A stretch of 64,000 nucleotides of DNA from Aureimonas ureilytica DSM 18598 = NBRC 106430 (GCF_000382705.1 NZ_ARQE01000003.1:372001-436000), one strand, 5' to 3'; positions 1 to 9,490 are shown, counted from the first letter of the stretch. Translations and numbers: made by a program. Notes: generated from the sequence alone by a model not told the origin.

Positions 1-1
1 G

Positions 2-598
2 CTCGACGCCGACACGGAAGGCCAGCTCGCGCAGGCGACGCATCTTCTGAACTGGCACGGCTCGGCTCGCTTCTGCGGACGTTGCGGCGGAGAGACCGTG
101 TCGGAAGCCGCCGGCTTCCGCCGCCGCTGCACAGGATGCGATCACCTGATCTTTCCGCGCACGGACCCGGTGTCGATCATGCTGGTGCATGACGGGGCGG
201 GACGCTGCCTTCTCGGGCGCCAGCCGCATTTTCCTGATGACATGTGGTCCTGCCTTGCCGGCTTCATCGAGGCGGGCGAGACGATCGAGGACGCCGTGCG
301 GCGCGAAACGCTGGAGGAAGCGGGGCTGACGGTGGGCGCCGTGCGCTACCACTCCTCACAGCCCTGGCCCTTTCCGGGCTCGCTCATGATCGGCTGCATC
401 GCCGAGGCGACGAGCACCGACATCGCCTTCGACGGCGCGGAACTGGAGGATTGCCGCTGGTTCAGCCGAGCGGAGGTCGTGGCCATGATGGAGGGGCGGC
501 ATGACGAAGGCATCACCTTGCCCAAGCCCTTCGCCATCGCGCATCACCTGATTCGCACCTTCGCGGAAGGCAGGGAGCGCCATGATGCCTATCTATGA
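2..598 (+). CDS. nudC: NAD+/NADH diphosphatase NudC, 5' end outside window
   Basis: Nudix hydrolase that splits NAD(H) into NMN(H) and AMP, and in some bacteria removes NAD caps from RNA. The frame is open from base 2, so the N-terminal part is missing. Visible are a four-cysteine zinc ribbon (FCGRCGG then CTGC about 20 residues later), the Nudix box beginning GFIEAGE and ending RETLEEAGL, and the family-specific SQPWPFPGS motif just after it. That last motif separates NudC from other Nudix proteins. The stop is at 596-598. An internal ATG at 98 would remove part of the zinc ribbon and is not the start. Confidence 0.92.
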   Translation, partial: LDADTEGQLAQATHLLNWHGSARFCGRCGGETVSEAAGFRRRCTGCDHLIFPRTDPVSIMLVHDGAGRCLLGRQPHFPDDMWSCLAGFIEAGETIEDAVRRETLEEAGLTVGAVRYHSSQPWPFPGSLMIGCIAEATSTDIAFDGAELEDCRWFSRAEVVAMMEGRHDEGITLPKPFAIAHHLIRTFAEGRERHDAYL

Positions 599-746
599 GG
601 CGGTTTCTTAACATTCGATGAACGGGATCATGGCTACGCCATGCGCAGACTGCACAACTGGCGTGCAGCTTTTGCTCTCCTAACAGGCAGGTCCGAGGCG
701 TATATCAGCGTCAACAAACGAACCAAACCAGACGGACCCAAAGACA

Positions 747-893
747 ATGATCTCCGAGATCGCCACCCGCCTCCGCAGCCTTCGTTCGCACCGCCGCACG
801 GTTGCCGAACTGTCCCGCATGGACGACCGCATGCTGAGCGACATCGGCGTGCTGCGTGGCGACATCGAGCGCATGGTTCGCGTCGGCCGCTAA
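747..893 (+). CDS. DUF1127 (YjiS-like) small protein
   Basis: A 48-residue protein with an Arg-rich amphipathic N-terminus and the DUF1127 core (MDDRMLSDIGVLRGDIERMV) at residues 25-44. Short DUF1127 proteins are common in alphaproteobacteria; some act as RNA-binding regulators of phosphate or stress responses, but no role can be assigned to this one. It stands alone, 148 bp after nudC, and is followed closely by a strong hairpin terminator, as expected for a small monocistronic gene. It is short enough to be missed by length filters. Confidence 0.85.
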   Translation: MISEIATRLRSLRSHRRTVAELSRMDDRMLSDIGVLRGDIERMVRVGR

Positions 894-935
894 GCGCCGC
901 GCAACATTTGCCGGGCTTCTCCCGCCCGGCCGACG

Positions 936-962
936 AAAAAGCCCCGCCGAGCGGGGCTTTTT
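936..962. terminator. Bidirectional intrinsic terminator
   Basis: A-tract, then GCCCCGC / GCGGGGC stem with a short GA-containing loop, then TTTTT. It lies 43 bp after the DUF1127 stop and faces the end of the leftward kdsB-pheA gene, so it can serve both strands. Confidence 0.85.
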
Positions 963-1073
963 GCTGTTTGGGGCATGCTCAGAGCGCGAGGCTCAGGCAG
1001 GCCTGAACGAAAAAAGGGCGGCCGAGCCGCCCCTATGCCTCGTTTCCGCCCATGGCCTGCCGGCCGCCCCTCC

Positions 1074-2678
1074 TCACTCGCCGATGGCGGGCGCGGGAAT
1101 TTCCGGCCGGTTGGCGGCGGCGGGATAGACGCCGAGAATGGCGAGGCGCTTGGAGAAGAAGGCCAGTTCCTCCAGCGCATGGGCGACGCCGACATCCTCC
1201 GGGTGCCCCTCGATATCGGCATAGAACTGCGTCGCCACGAACTTGCCTTCCAGCTGGTAGCTTTCGAGCTTGGTCATGTTGACGCCATTGGTGGCGAAGC
1301 CGCCGAGCGCCTTGTAGAGCGCCGCCGCGACGTTGCGCACCTCGAACACGAAGGTCGTCACCACGCGCTGGCCGCTATTGGCCGCCCAGAGCGCCTTGCC
1401 GCCCGCCTTGCGCGTCAGCACCACGAAGCGCGTGGCGTTGTGCTCGGCATCCTCGACATTCTCGGCGAGAATCTCGAGCCCGTAGAGCTCGGCCGCCAGA
1501 CGCGGCGCGAGGGCCGCGACGTCGCGCTCCTTCATTTCCGAGATGATGCGCGCCGCGCCCGCCGTGTCGCCCGACACGACCGGCCTCCAGCCGTTGCGCC
1601 GGATGATGCCGCGACACTGGCCGAGCGCGTGGACATGGCTGTGCACCTCGCGAATATCGGCGAGCGCCGTGCCGGGCTTGGCCATGAGCTGGAAGCGGAT
1701 CGGCAGGAAGAACTCGCCGACGATATGCAGGCCCGAGCGGGGCAGGAGGTGGTGAACATCCGCCACGCGGCCCGCCAGCGTGTTCTCGATCGGGATCATG
1801 GCGAGATCGGCCGCGCCGTTCTGCACGGCGGCGAAAGCGTCCTCGAAGCTCGGGCAGGGCAAGGGCGTCAGGTCGGGATACATGGCCTGGCAGGCCATGT
1901 CGGAATTGGCGCCGCGCTCGCCCTGGAAGGCGATGCGCCCGGTGCGCTCCGGCGACAGATAGGCGCGGCGCGCTTCCTCCAGCTGATAGGCCGTGTCGAC
2001 GCCGAGCGGCACGGCGTCGACGATCTCGGCGTCGATCCGCATGCCCGCTTCCAGCGCGCGCAGCTGCTCCAAGCGCTCGCGCACTTCCAAAGGCGAGGGC
2101 TTCAGCGTGACGAAGCGCTCCAGCGCGGCGCGGCGATAGGCGTAGATGCCGACATGATGAAACAGCGGCCCCTCGCCCGTCGGCGCGGTGGCGCGCGTGA
2201 AATAGAGCGCGTTGAGCCGACGCTCGGCGATCGGCGTGCCGATGAGCTTCACGACATTGGGGTCGCCGGCATCGGCGACGTTGCCGATCTCCACCACCAC
2301 GGTCGCGATGTCGCAGGCCGGGTCCGCGAAGGGCTTCAGGACGGCGCGCACCGTGTCCGGCTCGATCGTCGGCAGGTCGCCCTGGAGATTGACGATCGTG
2401 TCGACCTCGCCCTGCGGGTCGATCCGCTGCAGCGCCTCGAAGATGCGGTCGGAGCCGGACGGGTGGTCGCTGCGCGTCATCACCGCCTCGAAGCCCGCGC
2501 CTTCCACGGCGGCGAGCACCTCGGCGCTGTCGGTCGCGACCACGACGCGGCCGATTCCCGCGTCGCGGGCGCGCTCGGCCACGCGCACGATCATCGGCGC
2601 GCCGCCGATGTCGGCGAGCGGCTTGTTGGGCAGGCGCGTCGAGGCGAGACGGGCGGGAATGAGGACGAGTGTGGTCAT
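1074..2678 (-). CDS. kdsB-pheA: KdsB-PheA fusion: CMP-Kdo synthetase joined to prephenate dehydratase
   Basis: One 534-residue reading frame holds two complete enzymes. Residues 1-241 are 3-deoxy-manno-octulosonate cytidylyltransferase, which activates Kdo for lipid A core synthesis: [15 protein letters not shown] at 7-21, NLQGDLP at 97-103, and GVDT at 226-229. From about residue 248 ([14 protein letters not shown]) it is prephenate dehydratase, which makes phenylpyruvate: the NATRF catalytic motif at 414-418 and a C-terminal ACT domain (about 438-520, MTKLES) for Phe feedback. The junction is [18 protein letters not shown], with no stop codon and no nearby ATG. In rhizobia kdsB and pheA are usually separate neighbours, so this looks like an in-frame fusion or a lost stop. 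The ATG at 2676-2678 fits the KdsB N-terminus. Confidence 0.9.
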   Translation of the reverse strand: MTTLVLIPARLASTRLPNKPLADIGGAPMIVRVAERARDAGIGRVVVATDSAEVLAAVEGAGFEAVMTRSDHPSGSDRIFEALQRIDPQGEVDTIVNLQGDLPTIEPDTVRAVLKPFADPACDIATVVVEIGNVADAGDPNVVKLIGTPIAERRLNALYFTRATAPTGEGPLFHHVGIYAYRRAALERFVTLKPSPLEVRERLEQLRALEAGMRIDAEIVDAVPLGVDTAYQLEEARRAYLSPERTGRIAFQGERGANSDMACQAMYPDLTPLPCPSFEDAFAAVQNGAADLAMIPIENTLAGRVADVHHLLPRSGLHIVGEFFLPIRFQLMAKPGTALADIREVHSHVHALGQCRGIIRRNGWRPVVSGDTAGAARIISEMKERDVAALAPRLAAELYGLEILAENVEDAEHNATRFVVLTRKAGGKALWAANSGQRVVTTFVFEVRNVAAALYKALGGFATNGVNMTKLESYQLEGKFVATQFYADIEGHPEDVGVAHALEELAFFSKRLAILGVYPAAANRPEIPAPAIGE

Positions 2679-3083
2679 GGGTGACGATCCGGGCCGGAAA
2701 AGCACGAAATCTCCCGCGAAACGCGCGAGATAACGCGATGCTGTGACAGGTGGGCGCTTGATCCATTCCGGGGGGAATGTCAGAACGCTTCCAGACTTTG
2801 CGTGCCCTTGGAAAGCGGGGAGCGGAAGCCGGCGCGGGGGAGACCGCGCGGCGGACCTTCCCCGATTTCGAAGAGCACGCGTGAGGGGGCTTACAGGGGG
2901 TGCCGCATCCCGGCAACAGCCTCCGAGCGTCGCGAAGAGAAAGGGCTTGGCTTTTCCCTTCGAAACGCAAGAGATTTCGAGTGGCCGAAGCCATCCGCCG
3001 GAGCGACCGGAGGAGGGCCGAGGCATCCAAGACGTCGTGTTCGCCGGTCGCCGGGCCGGTTGGAGAGGGAGCCGCCCAGCAAC
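2679..3083. promoter_or_regulatory. Divergent intergenic region between kdsB-pheA and cytochrome c gene
   Basis: About 405 bp separates two divergent starts, so it should hold both promoters. No convincing -35/-10 pair stands out. A short dyad (AAGGG, about 10 nt, CCCTT) lies near 2940-2962. The leader of the cytochrome gene ends in a purine-rich GAGAGGGAG before its ATG. No coding sequence is supported here. Confidence 0.4.
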
Positions 3084-4010
3084 ATGGATTCATTCGAGGC
3101 CAACAAGATCTTCGGCGCCGTTCTGGGCTCCGTGTTCGTTCTGTTCGGCGGCAGCCTTCTGGCCGAAGCCATCTTCCATTCCGAAGCGCCCGAGAAGCCG
3201 GGCTTCGCGATCACCGCCGCCGAGCCTGCGGCGGGCGGCGCGGCGGCTCCGGCCGCCAACGAGGTGACGCCGGTCGGCCAGATCATGCAGACCGCCAGCG
3301 CGGAAAACGGCGCGGCGATCTTCAAGCGCTGCCAGGCCTGCCATTCCGGCGAGAAGGGCGGCCCCAACAAGGTCGGCCCCGATCTGTGGGACATCGTGAA
3401 CCGGCCGATCGCCTCGCACGAGGGCTTCTCCTATTCCGCCGCGATGACCGAGTTCTCGCAGGGCAAGACCGTGGTCTGGGACTGGGATCACCTGAACCAC
3501 TTCCTCCACGGCCCCAAGCAGTACATCAAGGGCACGGCCATGGGCTTTGCCGGCATCGCCAAGGACCAGGAGCGCGCCGACCTCCTGGCCTATCTCGGAA
3601 CGCTGTCCGACAACCCGCCCGCCCCTCCCGCGCCCGACGCCGGCGCGAGCGAAGCGGCGGCTCCGGCCGAGGGTGCGGCGCCCGCCGCCGGCGACGCGGC
3701 CGCCCCCGCGCAGACCAACCCGGCCACCACCACCAACACCGGCACGCTCGGCTCGGACACGGTGACGCAGCCCCAGAGCGGCGGCACGACCGACGCCACC
3801 ACGGGCGCGACGCCGACCACCCCGCCGTCCGGCGCGGTGCCCACGACGGGCGACAACGCGACCTCGGCTCCGCCGCAGGCGCCGAGCCCGGCCGAGGCGC
3901 AGAACCCCGGCGCGGCTCCGGCGGCTCCGGCCCCGGCAGCGCCCGCTCCGGATGCGGCGACGCCGGCGGCACCCGCCCCCGCAGCCCCTGCGCCCGCTCC
4001 GGCCCAGTAA
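3084..4010 (+). CDS. Membrane-anchored c-type cytochrome (CycM-like) with long Ala/Pro tail
   Basis: A 308-residue electron carrier. The N-terminus has one hydrophobic anchor (about residues 9-28) without an obvious cleavage site. The class I cytochrome c domain follows, with haem motif CQACH near residue 84 and a probable Met ligand in KGTAMGFAG. The match is to CycM/cytochrome c552 proteins that pass electrons from the bc1 complex to aa3 oxidase in rhizobia. Those are about 180-190 residues; this one adds about 120 residues rich in Ala, Pro, Thr and Gly, probably a flexible periplasmic or cell-wall-spanning tail. ATG at 3084 follows GAGAGGGAG. It is divergent from kdsB-pheA, the arrangement known from rhizobia. 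Confidence 0.85.
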   Translation: MDSFEANKIFGAVLGSVFVLFGGSLLAEAIFHSEAPEKPGFAITAAEPAAGGAAAPAANEVTPVGQIMQTASAENGAAIFKRCQACHSGEKGGPNKVGPDLWDIVNRPIASHEGFSYSAAMTEFSQGKTVVWDWDHLNHFLHGPKQYIKGTAMGFAGIAKDQERADLLAYLGTLSDNPPAPPAPDAGASEAAAPAEGAAPAAGDAAAPAQTNPATTTNTGTLGSDTVTQPQSGGTTDATTGATPTTPPSGAVPTTGDNATSAPPQAPSPAEAQNPGAAPAAPAPAAPAPDAATPAAPAPAAPAPAPAQ

Positions 4011-4030
4011 TCGGGCGATCACTTCACGGG

Positions 4031-4059
4031 AAGGCCGGGCGGCAACGTCCGGCCTTTTT
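4031..4059 (+). terminator. Intrinsic terminator after cytochrome c gene
   Basis: AAGGCCGG, a 10-nt loop, CCGGCCTT, then a T run; 20 bp after the stop codon. A second copy of TCCGGCCTTTT follows at once. Confidence 0.85.
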
Positions 4060-4416
4060 CATGTCCGGCCTTTTCCATAGGCGGCCTGCCCCGCCCTGCC
4101 GGTCCGCGCGCCATGGGGCGCCTGAATAGGGCCCGCTTCCCCGAGCCGAGCCGAGCCGAGCCGCCGCGCTTTCGGCCCGGCGCCGGCGCGCGTCATGCCC
4201 GTCTCCGCGGCGGGTCGGGGACAGGCAATCCCTTCCAGAGCCATGGGGCACGCATCGATCGCATCGCGAAGGCGCCCCATGCCATGGACAGGGGCGCGGC
4301 GAACATTACACTTTCGTATCTCGAGCGCTTCGCCCGAGGATGGCCATATTGATCCCGCCGTCTTGCGGGTCCCGCCTTCTGTCGCGTCATCGACGCCCGC
4401 CTGCCCGGAGTCCGCC
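4060..4416 (+). promoter_or_regulatory. Leader region of the yej operon
   Basis: About 357 bp without a supported gene. It holds four tandem CCGAG units (4141-4160) and an inverted repeat CATGGGGC (4242-4249) / GCCCCATG (4274-4281); the same CATGGGGC word also occurs near 4112. These could be an operator, but no known regulator motif is recognised. The last bases give GGAG at 4407-4410, the ribosome site for the TTG start at 4417. Confidence 0.4.
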
Positions 4417-6426
4417 TTGCCGATCGCATCCCGCGCCGTGTCCGCCCTTCTCGCTTCGGCGCTCCTGTCCGGCCTCGCGCCTCCGGCCTTCGCGCAAGGC
4501 GCGCCCGCGAGCGGAGACACCGCCCCCGCTCAGGCCCCCGCCCAGGCCGCCGCCCCGGCGACGGCACAGGCGGGAGAATGGCGCACGTCGTCCTCGATCA
4601 TCCATCCTTCGAAATACGGCGAGGATTTCCGGCATTACGACTATGTGAACCCGAACGCGCCGAAGGGCGGCGTCCTGCGCCTGTCGGCGCCGGGGACCTT
4701 CGACAGCTTCAACCCCTTCCCGGTGCGCGGCACGCCGGCGGCGGGCTTCGCGGCGCTCGGCGGCGGCATCGCCTATGACACGCTGATGGATCAGGCGCCC
4801 GACGAGCCGGGCGTCAGCCACGCGCTGATCGCCGAGGCGATGCGCTATCCCGCGGACTTTTCGTCGGCGACCTTCCGGCTCGATCCCGACGCCCGCTTCC
4901 AGGACGGCCAGCCCATCACGCCCGAAGACGTGATCTGGAGCTTCGAGACGGTGACGAAGCTTTCGCCGCTCTATGCCAATTATTATCGCAGCGTCACCAA
5001 GGCCGAGAAGACCGGCGAGCGCGAGGTCACGTTCCGCTTCGACCAGACCGGCAATCGCGAGCTGCCCAACATCATGGGCGATCTCGTCGTCCTGCCCAAA
5101 CACTACTGGGAAGGAACGGACGCCTCGGGCAAGAAGCGCGACATCGCCAACCCGACGCTGGAAATTCCGGTGGGCTCCGGCCCCTACCGCGTGAAGAGCT
5201 TCGACGCGGGCTCGGCCATCACCTGGGAGCGCGTGCCGGACTATTGGGCCGCGAACAAGGCACCGCGCGTCGGCCGCTTCAATTACGACGAGATCCGCTA
5301 CACCTATTTCCGCGACCAGAGCGCGGCCTGGGAGGCCTACAAGCGCGGCGGCTTCTCGGACTACCGGCTCGAGAACAGCGCAGGGCGCTGGTCGCAGGGC
5401 TACAACTTTCCCGCCTTCAACGACGGGCGCGTGAAGAAGATGGCCATCGCCTCCGGCACGGGCGAGCCGATGCAGGGCTACGTCATGAACACGCGGCGCG
5501 AGAAGTTCGCCGACCCGCGCACGCGCCAGGCCCTGACGCTTGCCTTCAACTTTCAGGACATGAACAAGAACCTGTTCTACGGGCTCTACGAGCGGACGAC
5601 GAGCTATTTCGAGGGCACGGAACTGGCCTCGTCGGGCCTTCCGAGCGAAGGCGAGTTGAAGCTTCTCGAACCGCTGCGCGACAAGATTCCGTCCGAAGTC
5701 TTCACCCAGCCCTTCACCTTGCCCGACTATTCCCAGCCCAATGCCGAACGGACCTATCTCAAGCAGGCCTTCGACCTTCTGACGGCGGCCGGATGGACGC
5801 GAAAGGGCTCGCAGCTCGTGAACGCGAAGGGCGAGCCCTTCACGATCGAGTTCCTGGCGGCCGATCCCTCCTCCTCGCGCGTCATCGACCCCTTCGCCAA
5901 CCAGCTGAAGCGCCTGGGCATCCAGACCACGACGCGGATCGTCGACACGTCGCAATATCTGGCGCTGGTCAACGGCTTCGACTTCGACATCGTCACCGAC
6001 GTCATGGCGCAGTCGCTCTCGCCCGGCAACGAGCAGCGCGAGTTCTGGACGACGCCCGCCGCTTCGCTGCCCGGCAGCCGCAACCTCGCGGGCATTCGCA
6101 ACGAGGCGGTGGACGCGCTGGTGGACAAGGTGATCTACGCGCCCGATCGCGACAGTCTCGTCACCGCCGTTCACGCGCTCGACCGCGTTCTCCTGTGGAA
6201 CTTCTATGTCGTGCCGCAGTGGAACAACCCGGAAATCTGGGTGTCCTACTGGGACAAGTTCGGCATGCCCGAGAAGCAGCCGGCCTATGCGGGGCTCGAT
6301 CCCTATTCCTGGTGGGTGAAGGGCGAGGTGCCCGTCAACACGCCGGCGGATGCGGCGGCGGCCGGTGCGCCGGACCCGGCGGCCGCGCCCGCGATCCCGC
6401 CCGCCCAGCCGGCGGGAACGCCATGA
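4417..6426 (+). CDS. Peptide ABC transporter substrate-binding protein, YejA type (first copy)
   Basis: A 669-residue SBP_bac_5 periplasmic binding protein for an oligopeptide/microcin C-type importer. The chosen start is TTG at 4417: it sits six bases after GGAG and gives a clean Sec signal peptide (hydrophobic LLASALLSGLAPPAFA, cleavage before QG). The longer frame upstream lacks a ribosome site and would bury the signal. After the signal comes an Ala/Pro linker, then the binding domain (about 55-640), then an Ala/Pro-rich end. The conserved HYDYVNPNAPKGG region is typical of YejA. The stop overlaps the next start (ATGA), so the two binding proteins are translationally coupled. Confidence 0.88.
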   Translation: MPIASRAVSALLASALLSGLAPPAFAQGAPASGDTAPAQAPAQAAAPATAQAGEWRTSSSIIHPSKYGEDFRHYDYVNPNAPKGGVLRLSAPGTFDSFNPFPVRGTPAAGFAALGGGIAYDTLMDQAPDEPGVSHALIAEAMRYPADFSSATFRLDPDARFQDGQPITPEDVIWSFETVTKLSPLYANYYRSVTKAEKTGEREVTFRFDQTGNRELPNIMGDLVVLPKHYWEGTDASGKKRDIANPTLEIPVGSGPYRVKSFDAGSAITWERVPDYWAANKAPRVGRFNYDEIRYTYFRDQSAAWEAYKRGGFSDYRLENSAGRWSQGYNFPAFNDGRVKKMAIASGTGEPMQGYVMNTRREKFADPRTRQALTLAFNFQDMNKNLFYGLYERTTSYFEGTELASSGLPSEGELKLLEPLRDKIPSEVFTQPFTLPDYSQPNAERTYLKQAFDLLTAAGWTRKGSQLVNAKGEPFTIEFLAADPSSSRVIDPFANQLKRLGIQTTTRIVDTSQYLALVNGFDFDIVTDVMAQSLSPGNEQREFWTTPAASLPGSRNLAGIRNEAVDALVDKVIYAPDRDSLVTAVHALDRVLLWNFYVVPQWNNPEIWVSYWDKFGMPEKQPAYAGLDPYSWWVKGEVPVNTPADAAAAGAPDPAAAPAIPPAQPAGTP

Positions 6427-8303
6427 GCGAGAGCTTCCGCATCCTCTCGCGGCGCGACTTCGGCAAGCTGGCGCTCGGCGCGGCCGCCGCCTCCGCCCTG
6501 CCCCGGCCGCTCTTCGCCGCCAACGCGCCGGACACGCCGCTGCACGGGCTGTCGGCCTTCGGCGATCTGAAATACCCCGCCGACTACGGGCAGTTCGACT
6601 ATGCGAACCCGGAAGCCCCGCAAGGCGGGCGCTTCACCTTCACCGTGCCGAACTGGGTGCTGAACCAGGCGCCGGACACGTTCGACACGTTCAACACCTT
6701 CATCCTGCAGGGCAACGCGCCGCCGCGCATCGAGCTTCTCTACGAGGGGCTGATGCTCTCCACGCTGGACGAGCCGGACTCGATCTACGGGCTGCTCGCC
6801 GAGAGCGTCTCGATGTCGGCCGATCGCAACACATTCCGCTTCGAGCTCCGCCCCGACGCGCGTTTCTCCACCGGCGCGCCGGTTCTCGCCTCCGACGTCG
6901 CCTTCTCCTACCGCACCATGAAGGCGGAGGGTCATCCCTCGCTCGCGATCAGCCTTGCCGAAGTGGCCGATGTCACGGCGGAAGCGGAGCGCACGGTGGT
7001 GCTGCGCTTCACCGGCCGGCAGACTCTGCCGACCGCGCTCCAGGCGCTCAGCATCCCGATCGTGCCGGAAGCCTTTTTCAAGGACCGTCCCTTCACGGAG
7101 GGCGGCTTCACGGAAATTCCGGGCTCTGGCCCCTACAGGATCGGCCGCTACTCGGCGGGACGCTTCATCGAATACGAGAAGCGCGCCGACCATTGGGCCA
7201 GGGACAAGCCTTTTCAGCGCGGGCTCGACCATTTCCAGACGATCCGCATCGAGTTCTTCCGCGACCGGCAGGCGCAGCTCGTGGCCTTCCAGAAGGGCGA
7301 CACGACGTTCCGCGAGGAGTTCACCACCAAGGCCTGGGCGACGGAATACCAGTTCCCCGCCGTCACGGCCGGTCGCGTGCGGCTCGGCACGTTCGGGTCG
7401 GACAAGTGGCCGCGCTTCCAGTGCTGGGCGCTGAACCAGCGGCGGGCGCAGTTTCAGGATGCGCGCGTGCGCCGCGCGATCAACCTGTGCTTCGACTTCG
7501 AATGGACCAACGCCAATCTTCTCTACGGCCTGCGCGAGCATTCGCAATCGCCCTTCGAGAATTCGGACTTCGTGGCGACGGGCATGCCCTCGCCCGAGGA
7601 ACTCGCGCTTCTGGAGCCGCTGCGCGCCGATCTGCCGCCGGAGGTCTTCGGCGAGGTCTGGCGCCAGCCCGTGTCGGACGGGTCGGGCCGCGACCGCCGC
7701 CTCCTGCGCGAGGCGGCCGACCTTCTCCAGGCGTCCGGCTGGGTGCGCAAGGGCACGCAGCTCGTGAACGCGGAAGGCGCGGTCTTCCGGCTCGAGCATC
7801 TCATCAACGACCCCGAGCAGTCGCGCGTCTACGGCAAGATGATCGAGAACATGAAGCTTCTGGGCATCGACGCCTCGATGCGACTGGTGGACGCCGCGCA
7901 ATATCAGGACCGGCAGAACCGCTTCGACTTCGACATGATGCTTTGCGCCTTTTCCCTCAACGGCACGCCAACGCGCGAGGGCATGAGCCTGTTCTTCGGA
8001 TCGGCCTCCCGGGACCGGACCGGCTCCTACAATTATCCGGGCACCGCGAGCCCGGCGGTGGACGCCCTGATCGAGCGGATCGGCGAGGCGCAGGACCGGG
8101 AGCAACTCGCCTTTGCCATGCGCGCGCTCGACCGTGTTCTGCGCTGGCGGCTGGACTGGCTGCCCAATATCGGCTCCACCGGGCGCAAATGCGCGTGGTG
8201 GGACATGTTCGGCTTTCGCGACACCAAGCCCGATTACGGGTTTCCGGTGGAACGCCTCTGGTGGTACGACGAAACCCGGGCGAAGGCGGCGGGCCGCGCG
8301 TGA
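6423..8303 (+). CDS. yejA: Peptide ABC transporter substrate-binding protein, YejA type (second copy, Tat signal)
   Basis: A 626-residue SBP_bac_5 protein, clearly paralogous to the preceding gene (FDYANPEAPQGG against YDYVNPNAPKGG). Its N-terminus has a twin-arginine motif, SRRDFGK, then a hydrophobic stretch and Ala-rich cleavage region. It is therefore probably exported folded by Tat, unlike its Sec-type neighbour. Two adjacent YejA copies before yejB may widen the range of peptides accepted. It overlaps the previous gene by 4 bp and is 53 bp from yejB. Confidence 0.88.
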   Translation: MSESFRILSRRDFGKLALGAAAASALPRPLFAANAPDTPLHGLSAFGDLKYPADYGQFDYANPEAPQGGRFTFTVPNWVLNQAPDTFDTFNTFILQGNAPPRIELLYEGLMLSTLDEPDSIYGLLAESVSMSADRNTFRFELRPDARFSTGAPVLASDVAFSYRTMKAEGHPSLAISLAEVADVTAEAERTVVLRFTGRQTLPTALQALSIPIVPEAFFKDRPFTEGGFTEIPGSGPYRIGRYSAGRFIEYEKRADHWARDKPFQRGLDHFQTIRIEFFRDRQAQLVAFQKGDTTFREEFTTKAWATEYQFPAVTAGRVRLGTFGSDKWPRFQCWALNQRRAQFQDARVRRAINLCFDFEWTNANLLYGLREHSQSPFENSDFVATGMPSPEELALLEPLRADLPPEVFGEVWRQPVSDGSGRDRRLLREAADLLQASGWVRKGTQLVNAEGAVFRLEHLINDPEQSRVYGKMIENMKLLGIDASMRLVDAAQYQDRQNRFDFDMMLCAFSLNGTPTREGMSLFFGSASRDRTGSYNYPGTASPAVDALIERIGEAQDREQLAFAMRALDRVLRWRLDWLPNIGSTGRKCAWWDMFGFRDTKPDYGFPVERLWWYDETRAKAAGRA

Positions 8304-8356
8304 GCGCGCCGGAGCGCCCTTCGTCCCGCATGCCCCGCCCTCTCTGGAACCGGTGA

Positions 8357-9445
8357 ATGGCCGCCTACATCCTTCGACGTCTGGCATTGATGATCCCGAC
8401 CCTGTTCGGGATCATGCTCGTTTCCTTTGTGGTCATCCAGTTCGCGCCGGGCGGCCCGGTGGAGCAGGTCATCGCCGGGCTTCAGGGCCAGGGCGGCGGC
8501 GCGGCCGACCGGCTCGGCGGGGGTGGCGGCGGCGACATGGCGGCGCAAGGGGGCGAGACGTCGGGCTATCGCGGCGCGCAGGGGCTCGACCCCGAATTCA
8601 TCAAGCGGCTGGAGGTGCAGTTCGGCTTCGACAAGCCGGCCTATGAGCGCTTCGGCGAGATGATCTGGAACTATGCCCGCTTCGATTTCGGCACGAGCTT
8701 CTTTTCCAACGCCACGGTCGTGGACCTCATCATCCAGAAGCTGCCGGTCTCGATCTCGCTCGGGCTCTGGATCACGCTTCTGTCCTACATCATCTCGATC
8801 CCGCTCGGCATCCGCAAGGCGCTGAAGGAAGGCTCGCGCTTCGACACCTGGACGAGCGCGGTGATCATCGTCGCCTATGCGATCCCGGGCTTTCTCTTCG
8901 CGGTCCTCTTGATCGTGCTCTTTGCCGGCGGCTCGTTTCTCGACTGGTTCCCGCTGCGGGGCCTGACCTCCGACAACTGGGCGCAGCTCTCCTGGCCGGA
9001 GCGGATCGTCGACTATTTCTGGCACCTGACGCTGCCGCTCATCGCGCTGTCGCTCTCGGCCTTCGCCACCACGACGCTTCTCACCAAGAACTCGTTTCTC
9101 GACGAAATCCGCAAGCAATACGTGACGACCGCGCGCGCCAAGGGCCTGACCGAGCGCCGCGTCCTCTACGGCCACGTCTTCCGCAACGCCATGCTGATCA
9201 TCGTCGCGGGCTTCCCGGGCGCCTTCATCTCGGCCTTCTTCTCCGGCTCGCTCCTGATCGAGACGATCTTCTCGCTCGACGGTCTCGGCCTTCTCTCCTT
9301 CGAGAGCATCTACAAGCGGGATTATCCGGTGGTCTTCGCGACCCTCTACATCTTCTCGCTGATCGGCCTCGTCACCACGCTGATCTCCGACCTCACCTAT
9401 ACCTGGATCGATCCGCGCATCGATTTCGAGCGGCGGGAGGTTTGA
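8357..9445 (+). CDS. yejB: Peptide ABC transporter permease YejB
   Basis: Inner-membrane permease of the Yej importer, 362 residues, close to the E. coli length. It starts MAAYILRRLALMIPTLFGIM, the usual first membrane segment. It has the YejB-type periplasmic insertion (here Gly-rich, residues about 40-85) and the BPD_transp_1 core with its EAA loop (TTARAKGLTERRVLYGHVFRNAM). The C-terminus ends DFERREV. The last codons and stop are part of a short sequence that is repeated just before yejE; see the repeat at 9446-9490. Confidence 0.92.
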   Translation: MAAYILRRLALMIPTLFGIMLVSFVVIQFAPGGPVEQVIAGLQGQGGGAADRLGGGGGGDMAAQGGETSGYRGAQGLDPEFIKRLEVQFGFDKPAYERFGEMIWNYARFDFGTSFFSNATVVDLIIQKLPVSISLGLWITLLSYIISIPLGIRKALKEGSRFDTWTSAVIIVAYAIPGFLFAVLLIVLFAGGSFLDWFPLRGLTSDNWAQLSWPERIVDYFWHLTLPLIALSLSAFATTTLLTKNSFLDEIRKQYVTTARAKGLTERRVLYGHVFRNAMLIIVAGFPGAFISAFFSGSLLIETIFSLDGLGLLSFESIYKRDYPVVFATLYIFSLIGLVTTLISDLTYTWIDPRIDFERREV

Positions 9446-9490
9446 GCATGGCCCGGAAAAGTGGAACCCGGTTTTCCGGCTCGGCCATGC
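9446..9490. repeat. Rhizobial-type palindromic repeat between yejB and yejE
   Basis: A 45-bp near-palindrome: GCATGGCC (9446-9453) pairs with GGCCATGC (9483-9490) and CGGAAAA (9454-9460) with TTTTCCG (9472-9478), around a core that includes GTGGAACCCGG. I recognise this GGAAAAGTGG...CCGGTTTTCC type as a dispersed intergenic repeat of Rhizobiales. It is flanked by GCGGCGGGAGGT twice (9430-9441 and 9489-9500), as if the insertion copied the end of yejB. The second copy provides the GGGAGG ribosome site of yejE. ATG 9448 to TGA 9504 also makes an 18-codon mini-frame ending RREV, as yejB does. Confidence 0.7.

Noticed and set aside
975-2684. Open frame of 569 codons on the plus strand
   Set aside because: It is the antisense of kdsB-pheA; the translation is Arg/Gly/His-rich without a domain, a usual shadow in GC-rich DNA.
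6303-8387. Open frame of 694 codons on the minus strand opposite the second yejA
   Set aside because: Antisense shadow; no ribosome site, Arg/Gly/Glu-rich low-quality translation.
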